Assembly (NCBI RefSeq): GCF_030944625.1
Contig: NZ_JAUSXY010000001.1
Coordinates: 2,108,001-2,172,000 of the forward strand
DNA length: 64,000 bases
Direction of reading: 5' to 3'
Origin: Arthrobacter sp. SLBN-112
GTDB lineage: Bacteria > Actinomycetota > Actinomycetes > Actinomycetales > Micrococcaceae
The notes under the pieces were generated by a model. That model was not told the origin of the DNA. It saw only the letters and a list, made by a program, of their open reading frames with translations, and did not search any database. This document shows, in pieces, positions 42,108 through 53,798 of this stretch (the first letter of the stretch is position 1; the number at the start of each line of letters is the position of its first letter). A program made the translations under genes and the position numbers.

Positions 42108-44000
42108 ATGTGTGGAATTGTGGGTTACGTAGGCCGTTCGACCGACGGTGCAATTAACGGTCACAGCGCGTTGGACGTTGTCCTTGAGGGGCTGCGCCGC
42201 CTGGAGTACCGCGGGTACGACTCTGCCGGGGTGGCCGTGGTGTCTGACGGCGCCATCGAGTCGCGGAAGAAGTCCGGGAAGCTGAGCAATCTGATCAATG
42301 AGCTGGAGGCCCGGCCGCTGCCCGAAACGATGACCGGCATCGGGCACACCCGCTGGGCCACGCACGGCGGCCCCACGGACCGCAACGCGCACCCGCATCT
42401 GGCTGACGGTGGCAAGCTGGCCGTGATCCACAACGGCATCATCGAAAACTTCGCCGAGCTCAAGCTTGAGCTGCTGGAGAAGGGCGTCACCTTCCTGTCC
42501 GAAACGGACACCGAGGTCGCTGCCGCGCTGCTGGCGGACATCCTGCGGAACCAGTTGGGCGGCGACACCGCCAACGGTGGCCTGACCCGTGCCATGGAGC
42601 TGGCGTGCCAGCGGCTTGAGGGCGCCTTCACCCTGCTGGCCGTGCACGCGGACCAGCCCGACGTCGTCGTGGCCGCCCGCCGCAACTCACCGCTGGTGGT
42701 GGGCCTGGGCGACGGTGAGAACTTCCTGGGCTCGGACGTGTCCGGGTTCATCGACTACACCCGCCGGGCGGTAGAGCTGGGCCAGGACCAGATCGTGACC
42801 ATCACCGCGGACACCGTGGAAATCACCGATTTTTACGGCAACCCGGCCCAGGGCAAGGAATACCACGTTGACTGGGATCCGGCCTCGGCGGAAAAGGGCG
42901 GCTTCTCCTCCTTCATGGAGAAGGAAATCAACGACCAGCCCGACGCCGTGGCCCAGACCCTGCTGGGACGCTCGGACATCAAGGGCAAGCTGACCCTGGA
43001 CGAGCTCCGGATCGATCCCGAACTGCTGAAGCAGGTCAACAAGATCATCGTGCTGGCCTGCGGCACCGCCGCCTACGCGGGCATGGTGGCCAAGTACGCC
43101 ATCGAGAACTGGTGCCGGATCCCCACCGAAGTGGAACTCGCACACGAGTTCCGCTACCGCGACCCGATCCTGGACGAGAACACCCTGGTGGTGTCCATCA
43201 GCCAGTCCGGCGAAACCATGGACACCCTGATGGCCGTCCGATACGCCCGCGAACAGGGCGCCAAAACCATCTCCATCTGCAACACCAACGGCTCCACCAT
43301 CCCGCGTGAATCCGACGCCGTGCTGTACACGCACGCCGGCCCGGAAATCGCCGTCGCCTCCACCAAGGCGTTCCTTGCCCAGATCACCGCCGCGTACCTG
43401 CTGGGCCTGTACCTGGCGCAGCTGCGCGGCAACATCTTCTCCGGCCAAATCAAGGACGTCCTGGCGGACCTGAACAAGATCCCCGCCAAGATCCAGACCA
43501 TCCTGGACAACTCGGAGCCGTTGCGTGAACTGGCCCGCAGTATGGCCAACGAGAAGTCCGTGCTGTTCCTTGGCCGCCACGTGGGCTACCCCGTGGCGCT
43601 CGAAGGCGCGCTGAAGCTCAAGGAAATCGCGTACATCCACGCCGAGGGCTTCGCCGCCGGTGAGCTCAAGCACGGCCCCATCGCCCTGATCGATGAAGGC
43701 CAGCCGGTGTTCGTGGTGGTCCCGTCCCCGCGCGGACGCGACTCACTGCACGCCAAGGTGGTCTCCAACATCCAGGAAGTCCGCGCCCGCGGGGCCCGCA
43801 CCCTGGTCATCGCCGAGGAAGGCGACGAAGCCGTCAAGGCCTACGCCGAGTACGTCTTCTACGTACCGGAGACCCCCACATTGCTCATGCCGCTGCTGAC
43901 CACGGTGCCGCTGCAGATCTTCGCCGCGGAGCTGGCAGCAGCCAAGGGGTACGACGTGGATCAGCCCCGCAACCTGGCCAAGAGCGTCACAGTCGAATAA
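42108..44000 (+). CDS. glmS: Glutamine-fructose-6-phosphate aminotransferase (isomerising)
   Basis: 630 residues. The start must be ATG 42108 so that Cys2 (CGIVGYVG) becomes the N-terminal nucleophile; an ATG two codons earlier would block this. The glutaminase domain (to about 240) has [11 protein letters not shown]. Two SIS domains follow, with [10 protein letters not shown] and [20 protein letters not shown], and the C-terminus ends NLAKSVTVE. It makes glucosamine-6-phosphate, the substrate of GlmM encoded nearby. No glmS ribozyme is apparent in the short leader. Confidence 0.97.
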   Translation: MCGIVGYVGRSTDGAINGHSALDVVLEGLRRLEYRGYDSAGVAVVSDGAIESRKKSGKLSNLINELEARPLPETMTGIGHTRWATHGGPTDRNAHPHLADGGKLAVIHNGIIENFAELKLELLEKGVTFLSETDTEVAAALLADILRNQLGGDTANGGLTRAMELACQRLEGAFTLLAVHADQPDVVVAARRNSPLVVGLGDGENFLGSDVSGFIDYTRRAVELGQDQIVTITADTVEITDFYGNPAQGKEYHVDWDPASAEKGGFSSFMEKEINDQPDAVAQTLLGRSDIKGKLTLDELRIDPELLKQVNKIIVLACGTAAYAGMVAKYAIENWCRIPTEVELAHEFRYRDPILDENTLVVSISQSGETMDTLMAVRYAREQGAKTISICNTNGSTIPRESDAVLYTHAGPEIAVASTKAFLAQITAAYLLGLYLAQLRGNIFSGQIKDVLADLNKIPAKIQTILDNSEPLRELARSMANEKSVLFLGRHVGYPVALEGALKLKEIAYIHAEGFAAGELKHGPIALIDEGQPVFVVVPSPRGRDSLHAKVVSNIQEVRARGARTLVIAEEGDEAVKAYAEYVFYVPETPTLLMPLLTTVPLQIFAAELAAAKGYDVDQPRNLAKSVTVE

Positions 44001-44023
44001 GCGGTTCGCCACCGAACCGCCGA

Positions 44024-44051
44024 AGCCCCGGGCCCACAGCCCGGGGCTTTC
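44024..44051 (+). terminator. Terminator after glmS
   Basis: AGCCCCGGGC (44024-44033), loop CCACA, GCCCGGGGCT (44039-44048), then TT. It is preceded by a second small hairpin GCGGTTCG/CGAACCGC (44001-44020). Confidence 0.8.
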
Positions 44052-44167
44052 GCGCTAACACCGGCTCTTGCACCGAAAATTACGCAATTGCGCTATTGGC
44101 GGACAACTGAAAGATCCTGCGCCAACGGCGGTGCACCCGGGCTTGCGGAGGAAGCCGCCCCCGTAGA

Positions 44168-44524
44168 ATGAACCGCATGATCGTAGGCATTGGGGTAGAC
44201 GTAGTAGACATCGAGCGATTCGGCCGCCAACTGGAGCGCACACCCGGCCTGAGGGACCGGCTGTTCGTCCCTGCGGAGCGGGAACTGAACACCCGGTCCC
44301 TGGCTGCCCGCTTTGCGGCGAAGGAAGCCGTGGCTAAGGTCCTTGGGGCGCCTGCCGGCATGAACTGGCAGGACTGCTGGATCGGCCTCGACCACAACGG
44401 CCCCACCGTCCAGGTCAAGGGAACCGTCCTGGCGGTTGCCGAGGCCAAAGGCGTCAAGCGCTGGCACCTGTCCATCAGCCACGACGGCGGCATCGCCACG
44501 GCAACGGTCCTGGCCGAAGGCTGA
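44168..44524 (+). CDS. acpS: Holo-[acyl-carrier-protein] synthase
   Basis: 118 residues; transfers 4'-phosphopantetheine to ACP. It has [16 protein letters not shown], the [12 protein letters not shown] motif and SISHDGG. ATG 44168 is used because GGAGGAAG lies about 12 nt upstream; ATG 44177 would give the more usual MIVGIG start. It lies 15 nt before nnr. The link with coaA is functional: both serve CoA and phosphopantetheine. Confidence 0.95.
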   Translation: MNRMIVGIGVDVVDIERFGRQLERTPGLRDRLFVPAERELNTRSLAARFAAKEAVAKVLGAPAGMNWQDCWIGLDHNGPTVQVKGTVLAVAEAKGVKRWHLSISHDGGIATATVLAEG

Positions 44525-44539
44525 CCCGGCGGCCGCCGC

Positions 44540-46135
44540 ATGATCACTGCCTACACAGGAACGCAGGTCCGCGCAGCCGAGGAACCACTCCTGGCCGCCG
44601 GCCTGGGGGACACGCTCATGCAGCGCGCCGCGCACGGCCTGGCAAGCGCCGTCGTCCAGGAACTCCAATCACGCGGCACACGCCTGTACGGGGCCAGTGT
44701 GGTGGTGCTGGCCGGCAAGGGGAACAACGGCGGCGACGGCCTCTACGCCGCCTCCTTCCTCGCTGCCCGCGGAATGCGGACGACGACGGTGCTCACCGGC
44801 GATTCCGCCCATCCGGGCGGCCTGGACGCGTTCGAGCGGGCTGGGGGACGGGTGCTCCGGCTGACCGGGGCATCGCTTCAGGAACTGTCGGCCCAAGCCG
44901 TCCGGGCCGACGTCGTGATTGACGCCGTGCTGGGAACCGGGGCTAAAGGCGGCCTGCGGGGACTTGCCGGAGACTACGTGCGTGCCCTCGAAAGGGCGCG
45001 TGCGGCCGAAGGCGGCCACGGCTTCGTGGTGGCATGCGACCTCCCCAGCGGTGTCGACGCGGACACCGGAGAGGCCGCCCTGCCCGTGTTGCCGGCGGAC
45101 CTGACCGTCACGTTCGGGGGAGCGAAGACCGGCCTGCTGGCCGATCCCGGCGCCGACTATGCCGGCCGCGTGGTGGTGGTGCCGATCGGGATCGAAGAAC
45201 ACTTGCCCGAGCCGGTGCTGCGAAGGCTTGAAGATGCCGACATGGCTGGACTTTTGCCGCACCCCGCACGGCGTGCGCAAAAGTACTCACGGGGCGTGCT
45301 CGGCGTGGTGGCAGGGTCCGAGGATTACCCCGGCGCCGCCGTCCTCGCGTGCCGGGGCGCGCTGGCCGCGGGAGTGGGCATGGTCCGGTACCTCGGCCCG
45401 CCGGAAGTGGCCCATTTGGTCCGCCAATCGTGCCCCGAGGTGGTTTGCAGCACGGGAAGCGTGTCCGGGAACCGCGTCCAGGCTTGGCTGGTGGGCTCCG
45501 GCATGGGACCGCAGGACCACGAACAACTGGCCCGCGCGCGGGACGCCCTTACCTCCGGGCTGCCGGTAGTAGCCGACGCCGGCGCGCTGCCGGCCCTTCC
45601 GGACACGCTCGCACCGCACGTGGTGCTGACCCCGCACGCCGGAGAGCTCGCGTCGCTGTTCCAGCGCCTGGGCGGCGGGGAGGACCGGGAAGCGGTCGAA
45701 GCGGGCACCCTCGCCGCCGCCCGCCACGCGGCCGACCGAACCGGGGCCACCGTCCTGCTCAAGGGGGCCACCACGCTTGTGGCCGCACCATCAGGCGCCA
45801 CCTTCAGCCAGGCCGACGGCACCCCCTGGCTCGCCACGGCCGGGAGCGGGGACGTCCTGGCCGGCGTCATTGGGGCGCTGCTGGCCCAGGCGGGGTCCGT
45901 CGTCGAGCCTTTCCGGGAGCTTGGCCTTGACGACGACGGCCGCTGGGCCGCGCTGGCCGCGCTGGGAGCCGCTCTCCATGGCCGGGCGGGCAGGTCGGCG
46001 TCGGAAGCGGCGGCAGGCGGACCCATCACGGCGGGCCGCATCGCGGATGCCATACCCGAAAGTTGGGGTAAAGTCAGCATGCTTAGTAAATATGGAGCCC
46101 GGAAACGTAATAGTCACAGCCAACCACTACGGTAG
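44540..46135 (+). CDS. nnr: Bifunctional NAD(P)H-hydrate epimerase / ADP-dependent dehydratase
   Basis: 531 residues that repair hydrated NAD(P)H. The N-terminal epimerase domain (1 to about 215; YjeF_N) has AGKGNNGGDGLYAA and CDLPSGVDADTG. The C-terminal dehydratase domain (about 225-515; ribokinase-like) has LTPHAGELASLF, LLKGATTLVA and TAGSGDVLAGVIG. The tail of about 15 residues (KYGARKRNSHSQPLR) is basic and unusual. It follows acpS closely, as an operon. Confidence 0.95.
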   Translation: MITAYTGTQVRAAEEPLLAAGLGDTLMQRAAHGLASAVVQELQSRGTRLYGASVVVLAGKGNNGGDGLYAASFLAARGMRTTTVLTGDSAHPGGLDAFERAGGRVLRLTGASLQELSAQAVRADVVIDAVLGTGAKGGLRGLAGDYVRALERARAAEGGHGFVVACDLPSGVDADTGEAALPVLPADLTVTFGGAKTGLLADPGADYAGRVVVVPIGIEEHLPEPVLRRLEDADMAGLLPHPARRAQKYSRGVLGVVAGSEDYPGAAVLACRGALAAGVGMVRYLGPPEVAHLVRQSCPEVVCSTGSVSGNRVQAWLVGSGMGPQDHEQLARARDALTSGLPVVADAGALPALPDTLAPHVVLTPHAGELASLFQRLGGGEDREAVEAGTLAAARHAADRTGATVLLKGATTLVAAPSGATFSQADGTPWLATAGSGDVLAGVIGALLAQAGSVVEPFRELGLDDDGRWAALAALGAALHGRAGRSASEAAAGGPITAGRIADAIPESWGKVSMLSKYGARKRNSHSQPLR

Positions 46136-46150
46136 GCATTAGTTCGCACC

Positions 46151-46183
46151 AGCAGCAGGGGCGTTCCGATGCCCTCTGCTGCT
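46151..46183 (+). other. Hairpin upstream of glgX
   Basis: AGCAGCAG-GGGC pairs with GCCCTCTGCTGCT, with one bulge, about 20 nt before the glgX ATG. No T tract follows. It could be a weak nnr terminator or influence glgX translation. Confidence 0.45.
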
Positions 46184-46203
46184 GACACAAAATGAGGAGC
46201 ACG

Positions 46204-48534
46204 ATGGAAGTCTGGCCTGGAACTGCCTATCCGCTGGGAGCGACCTTTGATGGCACCGGCACCAATTTCGCCCTGTTCAGCGAGCGGGCCGAACGGGTCG
46301 AACTCTGCCTCCTGGCCGATGACCTGACCGAGACCAAGATCGAACTGACCGAGGTGGACGGCTACGTGTGGCACTGCTACCTGCCGCACATCCAGCCCGG
46401 CCAGAAGTACGGCTACCGCGTACACGGACCGTACGACCCCGCCAGCGGCAACCGTTTCAACCCGAACAAGCTGCTGATGGACCCCTACGCCAAGGCCATC
46501 CAGGGCCAGATCGACTGGGACCCGGCCCTGTTCTCGTACAACTTCGGCGATCCCGATTCCCGCAACGACGCCGACTCCGCCCCGCACACCATGCACGGCG
46601 TGGTCATCAACCCCTTCTTTGAGTGGGACGGCGACCGCCAGCTGAAGATCCCGTACCACGAGTCCGTCATCTACGAAGCCCACGTCAAAGGCCTCACCGA
46701 GCTACACCCGGAGATCCCCGAAGAGCAGCGCGGCACCTATGCCGGCGTCGCCCACCCGGCCGTCATTGAACACCTGAAAAAACTCGGTGCGACCGCCATC
46801 GAGCTCATGCCCGTCCACCAGTTCGTCAACGACGGCACCCTCGTGGACAAAGGCCTCAGCAACTACTGGGGCTACAACACCATCGGCTTCTTCGCCCCTC
46901 AGAACACCTACAGCGCCACCGGCGACGTGGGGCACCAGGTGCAGGAATTCAAGGCCATGGTCCGCGACCTCCACCGGGCCGGCATCGAGGTCATCCTCGA
47001 CGTCGTCTACAACCACACCGCCGAAGGCAACCACCTGGGCCCCACGCTGTCCTTCAAGGGCATCGACAACCAGGCCTACTACCGCCTGGTGGACAACGAC
47101 CTCAAGCACTACATGGACTACACCGGCACGGGTAACTCGCTCAACGTCCGGCACCCGCACTCCCTGCAACTGCTCATGGACTCCCTGCGCTACTGGGTCA
47201 CCGAAATGCACGTGGACGGCTTCCGCTTCGACCTCGCCTCCACCCTGGCCCGCGAGTTCTACGACGTCGACAAGCTCTCAACCTTCTTCGAACTGATCCA
47301 GCAGGATCCGATCGTTTCCCAGGTCAAGCTGATCGCCGAACCGTGGGACGTGGGCCCCGGCGGCTACCAGGTGGGCAACTTCCCGCCGCAGTGGACGGAA
47401 TGGAACGGCAAGTACCGCGACACCGTCCGCGACTTCTGGCGTGGCGAGCCCTCCACCCTTGGCGAGTTCGCCTCCCGGCTTACCGGCTCCGCCGACCTCT
47501 ACGAAAGCTCCGCCCGCCGACCCGTGGCCTCGATCAACTTTGTCACCGCCCACGACGGCTTCACCATGCGCGACCTCGTCTCCTACAACGAGAAGCACAA
47601 CGAGGCCAACGGCGAAGGGAACAACGACGGCGAATCGCACAACCGTTCCTGGAACTGCGGCGTTGAAGGCGACACGGACGACGACAAGGTCCTGACCCTG
47701 CGCGCCCGCCAGCAGCGGAACTTCATCGCCACGCTGCTGCTCTCCCAGGGCGTGCCCATGCTGCTGCACGGCGACGAGCTGGGCCGCACCCAGCAGGGCA
47801 ACAACAACACCTACTGTCAGGACTCCGAGCTCAGCTGGATCCACTGGGAAGCCATGGACCAGCCGCTGGTGGAGTTCACGGCCTTCGTCAACAAGCTCCG
47901 GCACGATCACCCGACGTTCCGCCGCAGCCGCTTCTTCGACGGCCGGCCCGTGGTACGTGGCGAGGGCGAAAAGCTGCCGGACATCGTCTGGTTGAAGACT
48001 GACGGCACCGAGATGCGGCCCGAGGACTGGGGAAGCGGCTTCGGCCGGACCATCGGCGTGTTCTACAACGGCGACGGCATCCAGGAACAGGACTCACGTG
48101 GCCGCCGGATCACGGACGACAGCTTCATCATGGCCTTCAATGCCCACGACGGCGACGTGGACTTCTGCCTTCCCAACGAGGAGTACTCCCAGTACTGGGA
48201 GGTCCTGATCGACACTGCGGCGCAGGCGGACGCCTACAAACCGCTCAAAGCCGGTGCAACACTGACGCTGGACGCGAAGTCCATGGTGGTGTTGCGTGCC
48301 TACTCCGGTCCCGAGGCTGAGGTGGACACGTCCGCCGCCGCTTCCCTGGCATCCAGGGCAGAGCACGAGGAGGCCCAGGAGGAGATGGTGGAAGCCCAGA
48401 CCAAGGCAGCGGAAGCGAGCGAGGCACGGGCAACCGAAGCCGCCGACGCTGCCGAAGCGGCTGACAAAAAGGCAAGCGGATCGAGTGCCACAAAGGCAAC
48501 CGAAACGAGTGCCACAAAGGCAACCGACGCATGA
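46204..48534 (+). CDS. glgX: Glycogen debranching enzyme GlgX/TreX
   Basis: 776 residues from ATG 46204, preceded by GAGGAGCACG; an ATG 12 nt upstream lacks such a site. CBM48-like N-terminus ([21 protein letters not shown]) and a GH13_11 barrel with [10 protein letters not shown], nucleophile Asp in DGFRFDLAS, acid Glu in IAEPWDVG and [10 protein letters not shown]. It releases maltooligosaccharides from glycogen for TreY. The last 75 residues are an Ala/Glu/Lys/Thr-rich, helix-prone tail ending in the repeats [16 protein letters not shown], not part of the enzyme fold. The stop overlaps treY by 4 nt. Confidence 0.96.
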   Translation: MEVWPGTAYPLGATFDGTGTNFALFSERAERVELCLLADDLTETKIELTEVDGYVWHCYLPHIQPGQKYGYRVHGPYDPASGNRFNPNKLLMDPYAKAIQGQIDWDPALFSYNFGDPDSRNDADSAPHTMHGVVINPFFEWDGDRQLKIPYHESVIYEAHVKGLTELHPEIPEEQRGTYAGVAHPAVIEHLKKLGATAIELMPVHQFVNDGTLVDKGLSNYWGYNTIGFFAPQNTYSATGDVGHQVQEFKAMVRDLHRAGIEVILDVVYNHTAEGNHLGPTLSFKGIDNQAYYRLVDNDLKHYMDYTGTGNSLNVRHPHSLQLLMDSLRYWVTEMHVDGFRFDLASTLAREFYDVDKLSTFFELIQQDPIVSQVKLIAEPWDVGPGGYQVGNFPPQWTEWNGKYRDTVRDFWRGEPSTLGEFASRLTGSADLYESSARRPVASINFVTAHDGFTMRDLVSYNEKHNEANGEGNNDGESHNRSWNCGVEGDTDDDKVLTLRARQQRNFIATLLLSQGVPMLLHGDELGRTQQGNNNTYCQDSELSWIHWEAMDQPLVEFTAFVNKLRHDHPTFRRSRFFDGRPVVRGEGEKLPDIVWLKTDGTEMRPEDWGSGFGRTIGVFYNGDGIQEQDSRGRRITDDSFIMAFNAHDGDVDFCLPNEEYSQYWEVLIDTAAQADAYKPLKAGATLTLDAKSMVVLRAYSGPEAEVDTSAAASLASRAEHEEAQEEMVEAQTKAAEASEARATEAADAAEAADKKASGSSATKATETSATKATDA

Positions 48535-50858
48535 GGACGCCAACTTCCACCTACCGGCTCCAAATCCGGAGCAGCTTCACACTCTTCGACGCTGCAGAGA
48601 AGGTCCCGTACCTGAAGGACCTCGGCGTGGACTGGGTGTACCTGTCTCCCATCCTCACCGCGGAGCAGGGCTCGGACCACGGCTATGACGTGACCGATCC
48701 TTCCACCGTCGATCCTGAGCGGGGCGGCCCCGAAGGCCTCCTGGCGCTCTCCAAGGCGGCCCGCGAGCATGGCATGGGCGTGCTGGTGGACATCGTGCCC
48801 AACCATGTGGGCGTGGCCTCCCCGCCGCAAAACCCGTGGTGGTGGTCACTGCTGAAGGAGGGCCGCGAGTCCCCTTACGCCGAGGCGTTCGACGTCGACT
48901 GGGACCTGGGCGGTGGAAAGGTCCGGCTTCCCATCCTGGGCTCGGACTCCGACCTGGACAAGCTGGAGGTCAAGGACGGCGAACTCCGCTACTACGACCA
49001 CCGCTTTCCCCTTGCCGAAGGCACGTACGCCGACGGGGATTCCCCGCAGGACGTCCACGCCCGCCAGCACTACCAGCTGATGGACTGGCGGCGTGCCGAT
49101 TCCGAGCTGAACTACCGCCGCTTCTTCGCGGTGACCACCCTCGCCGGGATCCGGGTCGAAGTGCCGTCCGTCTTCGAACAGGCGCATGCCGAGGTGGGCC
49201 GCTGGTTCACCGAGGGCCTCGTGGACGGGCTCCGGGTGGACCATCCCGACGGCCTCGCAGATCCTGCCGGCTACCTCCGCTGGCTCAAGGACCTCAGCGG
49301 CGGCGCCTATGTCCTGGTGGAAAAGATCCTCGAACCCGGCGAAGTGCTGCCGCAGGAGTTCGCCTGCGAGGGCACCACCGGATACGACGCGCTGGCCGAC
49401 GTGGACCGGGTCTTCGTGGACCCGGCGGGGCAACAGGCTCTGGATTCCCTGGACGCTGTGCTGCGTGGAACCACGGAACCGGCAGACTATGCCGCCATGA
49501 TCCGCGGCACCAAGCGCATGATTGCCGACGGCATCCTGCGTTCGGAGGTGCTGCGGCTGGCCCGGCTGGTTCCCGAGTCCCACGGTCTCACCGTGGACCA
49601 GGCAGCCGACGCCATCGCCGAGATCATCGCGTCCTTCCCGGTATACCGGTCCTACCTGCCGGTCGGCGCCGACGTCCTCAAGGAAGCCTGCGAATCCGCC
49701 GCGGCGCACCGGCCGGACCTGGACGTGGCGGTGGGCACGCTCCTGCCGCTGCTCCTGGACCCTGCCAACCCCATCGCCGTCCGGTTCCAGCAGACCTCGG
49801 GCATGGTCATGGCCAAGGGCGTGGAGGATACCGCGTTCTACCGCTACACCCGGCTGGGCACCCTGACCGAGGTGGGCGCCGAACCCACCGAATTCGCCGT
49901 GGCGCCGGAGGAATTCCACCGGCGGATGCAGCGGCGCCAGCAGGACCTGCCGCTGTCCATGACCACCCTGTCCACCCACGACACCAAGCGCAGCGAGGAC
50001 GCCCGGGCACGGATCTCGGTCATCGCCGAGCTGCCGCAGGAATGGGCGGAAACTTTGGAGACGCTCCGCGGGCTGGCGCCCATCCCGGACGGGCCGTACG
50101 AGAACCTGCTCTGGCAGGCGATCGTCGGGGCCTGGCCCGCCAGCCGGGAACGGCTCCAGGGTTATGCCGAGAAGGCGGCACGGGAAGCCGGGAACTCCAC
50201 GACATGGACGGATCCGAACGAGGCTTTTGAGGCCAAGGTCAAGGCTGCGGTGGACGCAGTGTTCAACGATGCCGCGGTGGCCAAGGTGGTGGGTGACTTC
50301 GTGGCCCGCATTGATGCTTATGCCTCTTCCAACTCGGTATCCGCCAAGCTGGTCCAGTTGACGATGCCCGGCGTGCCGGACGTCTACCAGGGCAGCGAAT
50401 TCTGGGAACGGTCCCTGACGGACCCGGACAACCGCCGGCCGGTGGACTTTACTGCCCGGGAGGCTGCACTGGCAAAGCTCGACGCCGGCACCTTGCCGGA
50501 CGCGGGCACAGAGGCCAGCAAGCTTTTGGTCACCTCGCGGGCCCTCCGCCTGCGCAGGGACCGGCCGGAGCTGTTCCAGGGATACGCGCCGGTGCCAGCC
50601 ACCGGCCCGGCTGCCGGGCACCTGCTCGCATTTACACGCGGAACGGATGTTGCCTCCGGAGCCCTCACGCTTGCCACCCGGTTCCCCGCCGGACTGGAAG
50701 TCGGGGGCGGCTGGCGGGACACCGCCGTCGACCTTTCCACTGCGATGCGCGACGAGCTGACGGGAGAGGGCTATGGACCAGGTCCGGTTGCGGTGGCCGA
50801 CCTGCTGGGAACCTACCCGGTGGCCCTGCTGGCACCGGTGGACGGAGAAATGCCATGA
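48531..50858 (+). CDS. treY: Maltooligosyl trehalose synthase
   Basis: 775 residues, GH13_26. It turns the reducing end of maltooligosaccharides into a trehalose unit. Visible are [34 protein letters not shown], the nucleophile Asp in [10 protein letters not shown], the acid Glu in [10 protein letters not shown] and [15 protein letters not shown]. The ATG overlaps the glgX stop (ATGA) and the stop overlaps treZ the same way, so the three are a coupled operon. The usual order glgX-treY-treZ is kept. Confidence 0.96.
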   Translation: MRTPTSTYRLQIRSSFTLFDAAEKVPYLKDLGVDWVYLSPILTAEQGSDHGYDVTDPSTVDPERGGPEGLLALSKAAREHGMGVLVDIVPNHVGVASPPQNPWWWSLLKEGRESPYAEAFDVDWDLGGGKVRLPILGSDSDLDKLEVKDGELRYYDHRFPLAEGTYADGDSPQDVHARQHYQLMDWRRADSELNYRRFFAVTTLAGIRVEVPSVFEQAHAEVGRWFTEGLVDGLRVDHPDGLADPAGYLRWLKDLSGGAYVLVEKILEPGEVLPQEFACEGTTGYDALADVDRVFVDPAGQQALDSLDAVLRGTTEPADYAAMIRGTKRMIADGILRSEVLRLARLVPESHGLTVDQAADAIAEIIASFPVYRSYLPVGADVLKEACESAAAHRPDLDVAVGTLLPLLLDPANPIAVRFQQTSGMVMAKGVEDTAFYRYTRLGTLTEVGAEPTEFAVAPEEFHRRMQRRQQDLPLSMTTLSTHDTKRSEDARARISVIAELPQEWAETLETLRGLAPIPDGPYENLLWQAIVGAWPASRERLQGYAEKAAREAGNSTTWTDPNEAFEAKVKAAVDAVFNDAAVAKVVGDFVARIDAYASSNSVSAKLVQLTMPGVPDVYQGSEFWERSLTDPDNRRPVDFTAREAALAKLDAGTLPDAGTEASKLLVTSRALRLRRDRPELFQGYAPVPATGPAAGHLLAFTRGTDVASGALTLATRFPAGLEVGGGWRDTAVDLSTAMRDELTGEGYGPGPVAVADLLGTYPVALLAPVDGEMP

Positions 50859-52621
50859 CCCTTGTCAATGTTGGGCCTGAACGGTTTGATGTGTGGGCAC
50901 CGGACGTTTCATCGGTGATTTTGCTGGCAGACGGCCGGCAGTACCCCATGGAGAAGAAGGACACGGTGCCGGGATCCGAAGGATGGTGGACGGCGCCTGA
51001 CGCCCCGGCCGACAGGGACGTGGACTACGGGTACCTGCTGGACGGGGACACCACTCCCATCCCGGATCCCAGGTCGCGCCGGCTCCCTGACGGCGTGCAC
51101 GAGCTGTCCCGGACCTACGATCCAGACGCCTACGCGTGGCAGGATTCCGACTGGCGCGGCAAGGACCTGCAGGGTGGTGTCATCTACGAACTCCACGTAG
51201 GCACCTTCACCCCCGAAGGAACCTTGGACGCCGCCGCGAAGAAGCTGCGGTACCTTGCGGACCTGGGCATCGACTTCGTCGAACTCCTGCCGGTCAACGG
51301 GTTCAACGGAACACACAACTGGGGCTATGACGGCGTCCAGTGGTACACGGTGCACGAGGGCTACGGCGGACCTGCCGCGTACCAGCGGTTCGTTGACGCA
51401 GCCCATGCCGCCGGGCTCGGTGTCATCCAGGACGTGGTGTACAACCACCTTGGGCCCAGCGGCAACTACCTGCCCAAGTTCGGCCCCTACCTGAAGCAGG
51501 GCGACGCCAACACCTGGGGCGACTCGGTGAACCTGGACGGGCCCGGCTCTGACGTCGTCCGCGAATACATCCTGGACAACGCCGCCCTCTGGCTGCGGGA
51601 CTACCACGTGGACGGCCTCCGCCTCGATGCCGTGCACGCGCTGCGGGACGAGCGCGCAGTCCACATCCTCGAGGAGTTGGGCGCTTTGGGCGACGCCGTC
51701 TCGGCGGAAACCGGTCTGCCCAAGACCCTCATTGCCGAATCCGACCTGAACAACCCGCGCCTGATCTACCCCCGGGACGTCAACGGGTACGGCCTGGCCG
51801 GGCAGTGGAGCGATGACTTCCACCATGCGGTGCACGTCAATGTCAGCGGCGAAACCACCGGCTATTACTCGGACTTCGAATCGCTGGCCGTCCTGGCCAA
51901 GGTGTTGAAGGACGGGTTCCTGCACGACGGCAGCTACTCCAGCTTCCGGGGCCGGCACCACGGGCGGCCCATCAACGCCTCGCTGGTGCACCCGGCGGCA
52001 CTGGTGGTCTGCAACCAGAACCACGACCAGATCGGCAACCGGGCCACGGGGGACAGGCTGTCGCAGTCCCTGACCTACGGGCAGCTGGCCGTGGCCGCGG
52101 TCCTCACCCTGACCTCGCCGTTCACCCCCATGCTGTTCATGGGCGAGGAATACGGGGCCTCCACGCCGTGGCAGTTTTTCACCTCGCACCCCGAACCGGA
52201 GCTCGGGAAGGCCACCGCGGAAGGTCGCATCAGGGAATTCGAGCGGATGGGGTGGGATCCCGCCGTCGTGCCCGATCCGCAGGACCCGGAAACCTTCCGC
52301 CGGTCCAAGCTGGACTGGACCGAGGCCGGCACGGGAGACCACGCGCGGCTCCTGGAGCTGTACCGGGCACTGACGGCGCTGCGCCGCGAACATCCGGAGC
52401 TGGCAGGGCTTGGCTTCGGCGGCACGGAGGCTGAGTTCGACGACGACGCCGGCTGGCTGCGGTTCCGCCGCGGTCCCGTTGAGGTGGTGGTGAATTTCAC
52501 TGATGCCAAGGTGCGGCTCGACGCGGCAGGGAACGTCCTGCTGGCCACGGACGAGGGGACCGCGCTGGACGGCAGTTCGCTGGCTCTGGCGCCCTGGAGC
52601 GCGGCCATCCTTACGTCCTAG
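50855..52621 (+). CDS. treZ: Maltooligosyl trehalose trehalohydrolase
   Basis: 588 residues, GH13_10. It releases free trehalose from the TreY product. N-terminal CBM48-like domain (about 1-90), barrel motifs [13 protein letters not shown], nucleophile Asp in [11 protein letters not shown], acid Glu in LIAESDLN, and [13 protein letters not shown]. Starts at ATG 50855 inside the treY stop. Followed by a strong terminator. Confidence 0.96.
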   Translation: MTLVNVGPERFDVWAPDVSSVILLADGRQYPMEKKDTVPGSEGWWTAPDAPADRDVDYGYLLDGDTTPIPDPRSRRLPDGVHELSRTYDPDAYAWQDSDWRGKDLQGGVIYELHVGTFTPEGTLDAAAKKLRYLADLGIDFVELLPVNGFNGTHNWGYDGVQWYTVHEGYGGPAAYQRFVDAAHAAGLGVIQDVVYNHLGPSGNYLPKFGPYLKQGDANTWGDSVNLDGPGSDVVREYILDNAALWLRDYHVDGLRLDAVHALRDERAVHILEELGALGDAVSAETGLPKTLIAESDLNNPRLIYPRDVNGYGLAGQWSDDFHHAVHVNVSGETTGYYSDFESLAVLAKVLKDGFLHDGSYSSFRGRHHGRPINASLVHPAALVVCNQNHDQIGNRATGDRLSQSLTYGQLAVAAVLTLTSPFTPMLFMGEEYGASTPWQFFTSHPEPELGKATAEGRIREFERMGWDPAVVPDPQDPETFRRSKLDWTEAGTGDHARLLELYRALTALRREHPELAGLGFGGTEAEFDDDAGWLRFRRGPVEVVVNFTDAKVRLDAAGNVLLATDEGTALDGSSLALAPWSAAILTS

Positions 52622-52628
52622 CTGGAGA

Positions 52629-52663
52629 AGTTACGCCGCGGGAAACTCCGCGGCGTAACTTTT
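52629..52663 (+). terminator. Terminator after treZ
   Basis: A perfect 13-bp stem (52629-52641 with 52648-52660), loop GAAACT, followed by TTT. The strongest terminator in the window. Confidence 0.92.
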
Positions 52664-52718
52664 CTGCTGAGCGCTAACATCTGATGTAGCGCATGTCACA
52701 ACTGGCAGGATGGAACGT

Positions 52719-53759
52719 ATGACTTATTCAGCAGCGGACAACCGCTACGAGTCCATGCCCTACCGCCGCGTAGGCCGCAGCGGTCTGAAACTCCCGGCCA
52801 TCTCGCTGGGCCTCTGGCACAACTTCGGCGACGACAAGCGCTTCGAAGAGCAGCGGGACATCCTCCGGCGGGCCTTCGACCTTGGCGTGAACCACTTCGA
52901 CCTGGCCAACAACTACGGGCCCCCCGATGGCTCCGCCGAAACCAACTTTGGCCGCCACCTCAAGGACGACTTCAAGCCCTACCGGGACGAACTGGTGATT
53001 TCCACCAAGGCCGGCTACTACATGTGGCCGGGCCCCTACGGCGAATGGGGTTCCCGCAAGTACCTGATCTCCAGCCTTGACCAGTCGCTGCAACGCATGG
53101 GCCTTGACTACGTGGACATCTTCTACAGCCACCGGCCCGACCCCGAGACGCCCCTGGAAGAAACCATGGGCGCTTTGGACTACGCAGTCCGCTCCGGCAA
53201 GGCACTCTATGCGGGCATCTCCTCCTACACGCCCGAGCAGACACTCGAGGCGGCACGGATCCTCAAGGAAATGGGGACGCCGCTGCTCATCCACCAGCCC
53301 AGCTACTCCATGCTGAACCGCTGGACAGAGGACGGATCGCCCAACCTGTACGAGGCGCTGGACCAGGTGGGTGCCGGTTCCATCGCGTTCTCGCCCCTGG
53401 CGCAGGGCATGCTCACCGACCGCTACCTCCACGGCATCCCGGAAGACTCCCGGGCCGCCAAGGCCAGGTTCCTTTCCGAAGATTCCATCACGGAGGAGAA
53501 ACTTGACCGGGTCCGCGGGCTGCGCCGCATCGCTGAAGGCCGCGGGCAGTCACTTGCCCAGATGGCCATCGCCTGGATCCTGCGGGACCAGCCGAAGGGC
53601 TCACCGGTCACCTCCGCCCTGGTGGGCGCCTCCAGCGTCCGCCAGCTCGAGGACACGCTCTCCGCCATCAACAACCTCGACTTTTCCGCCGAGGAACTGA
53701 CCGCCATCGACGAGTTCGCCGTGGAATCCGACATCAACCTCTGGAAGCAGACGTCGTGA
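52719..53759 (+). CDS. Aldo/keto reductase, YghZ/AKR14-like
   Basis: 346 residues from ATG 52719; AGGA lies at a good distance, whereas ATG 52710 does not have one. A TIM-barrel NADPH reductase with HFDLANNYGPPDGSAE (catalytic Asp and Tyr), STKAGYYMWPGPYGEWGS (Lys), YSHRPDPETPLEET (His) and the C-terminal cofactor region SALVGASSVRQLEDTL. The YGPP-x(2)-SAE form is typical of the methylglyoxal-reducing YghZ group. Single gene; regulation not evident. Confidence 0.93.
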   Translation: MTYSAADNRYESMPYRRVGRSGLKLPAISLGLWHNFGDDKRFEEQRDILRRAFDLGVNHFDLANNYGPPDGSAETNFGRHLKDDFKPYRDELVISTKAGYYMWPGPYGEWGSRKYLISSLDQSLQRMGLDYVDIFYSHRPDPETPLEETMGALDYAVRSGKALYAGISSYTPEQTLEAARILKEMGTPLLIHQPSYSMLNRWTEDGSPNLYEALDQVGAGSIAFSPLAQGMLTDRYLHGIPEDSRAAKARFLSEDSITEEKLDRVRGLRRIAEGRGQSLAQMAIAWILRDQPKGSPVTSALVGASSVRQLEDTLSAINNLDFSAEELTAIDEFAVESDINLWKQTS

Positions 53760-53798
53760 CGTCTGTCCGCACCGGGCAGTCCTGAGGATTGTTTTCTT

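Noticed and set aside
41973..42647. N-terminal extension of coaA on the minus strand
   Set aside because: Lies opposite glmS, has no CoaA homology; GTG 41972 gives a normal-length enzyme.
50909..52393. Long minus-strand open frame opposite treZ (and similar ones opposite treY, fhs, alr, glmS)
   Set aside because: Composition artefacts of GC-rich codons; low-complexity products with no domains.
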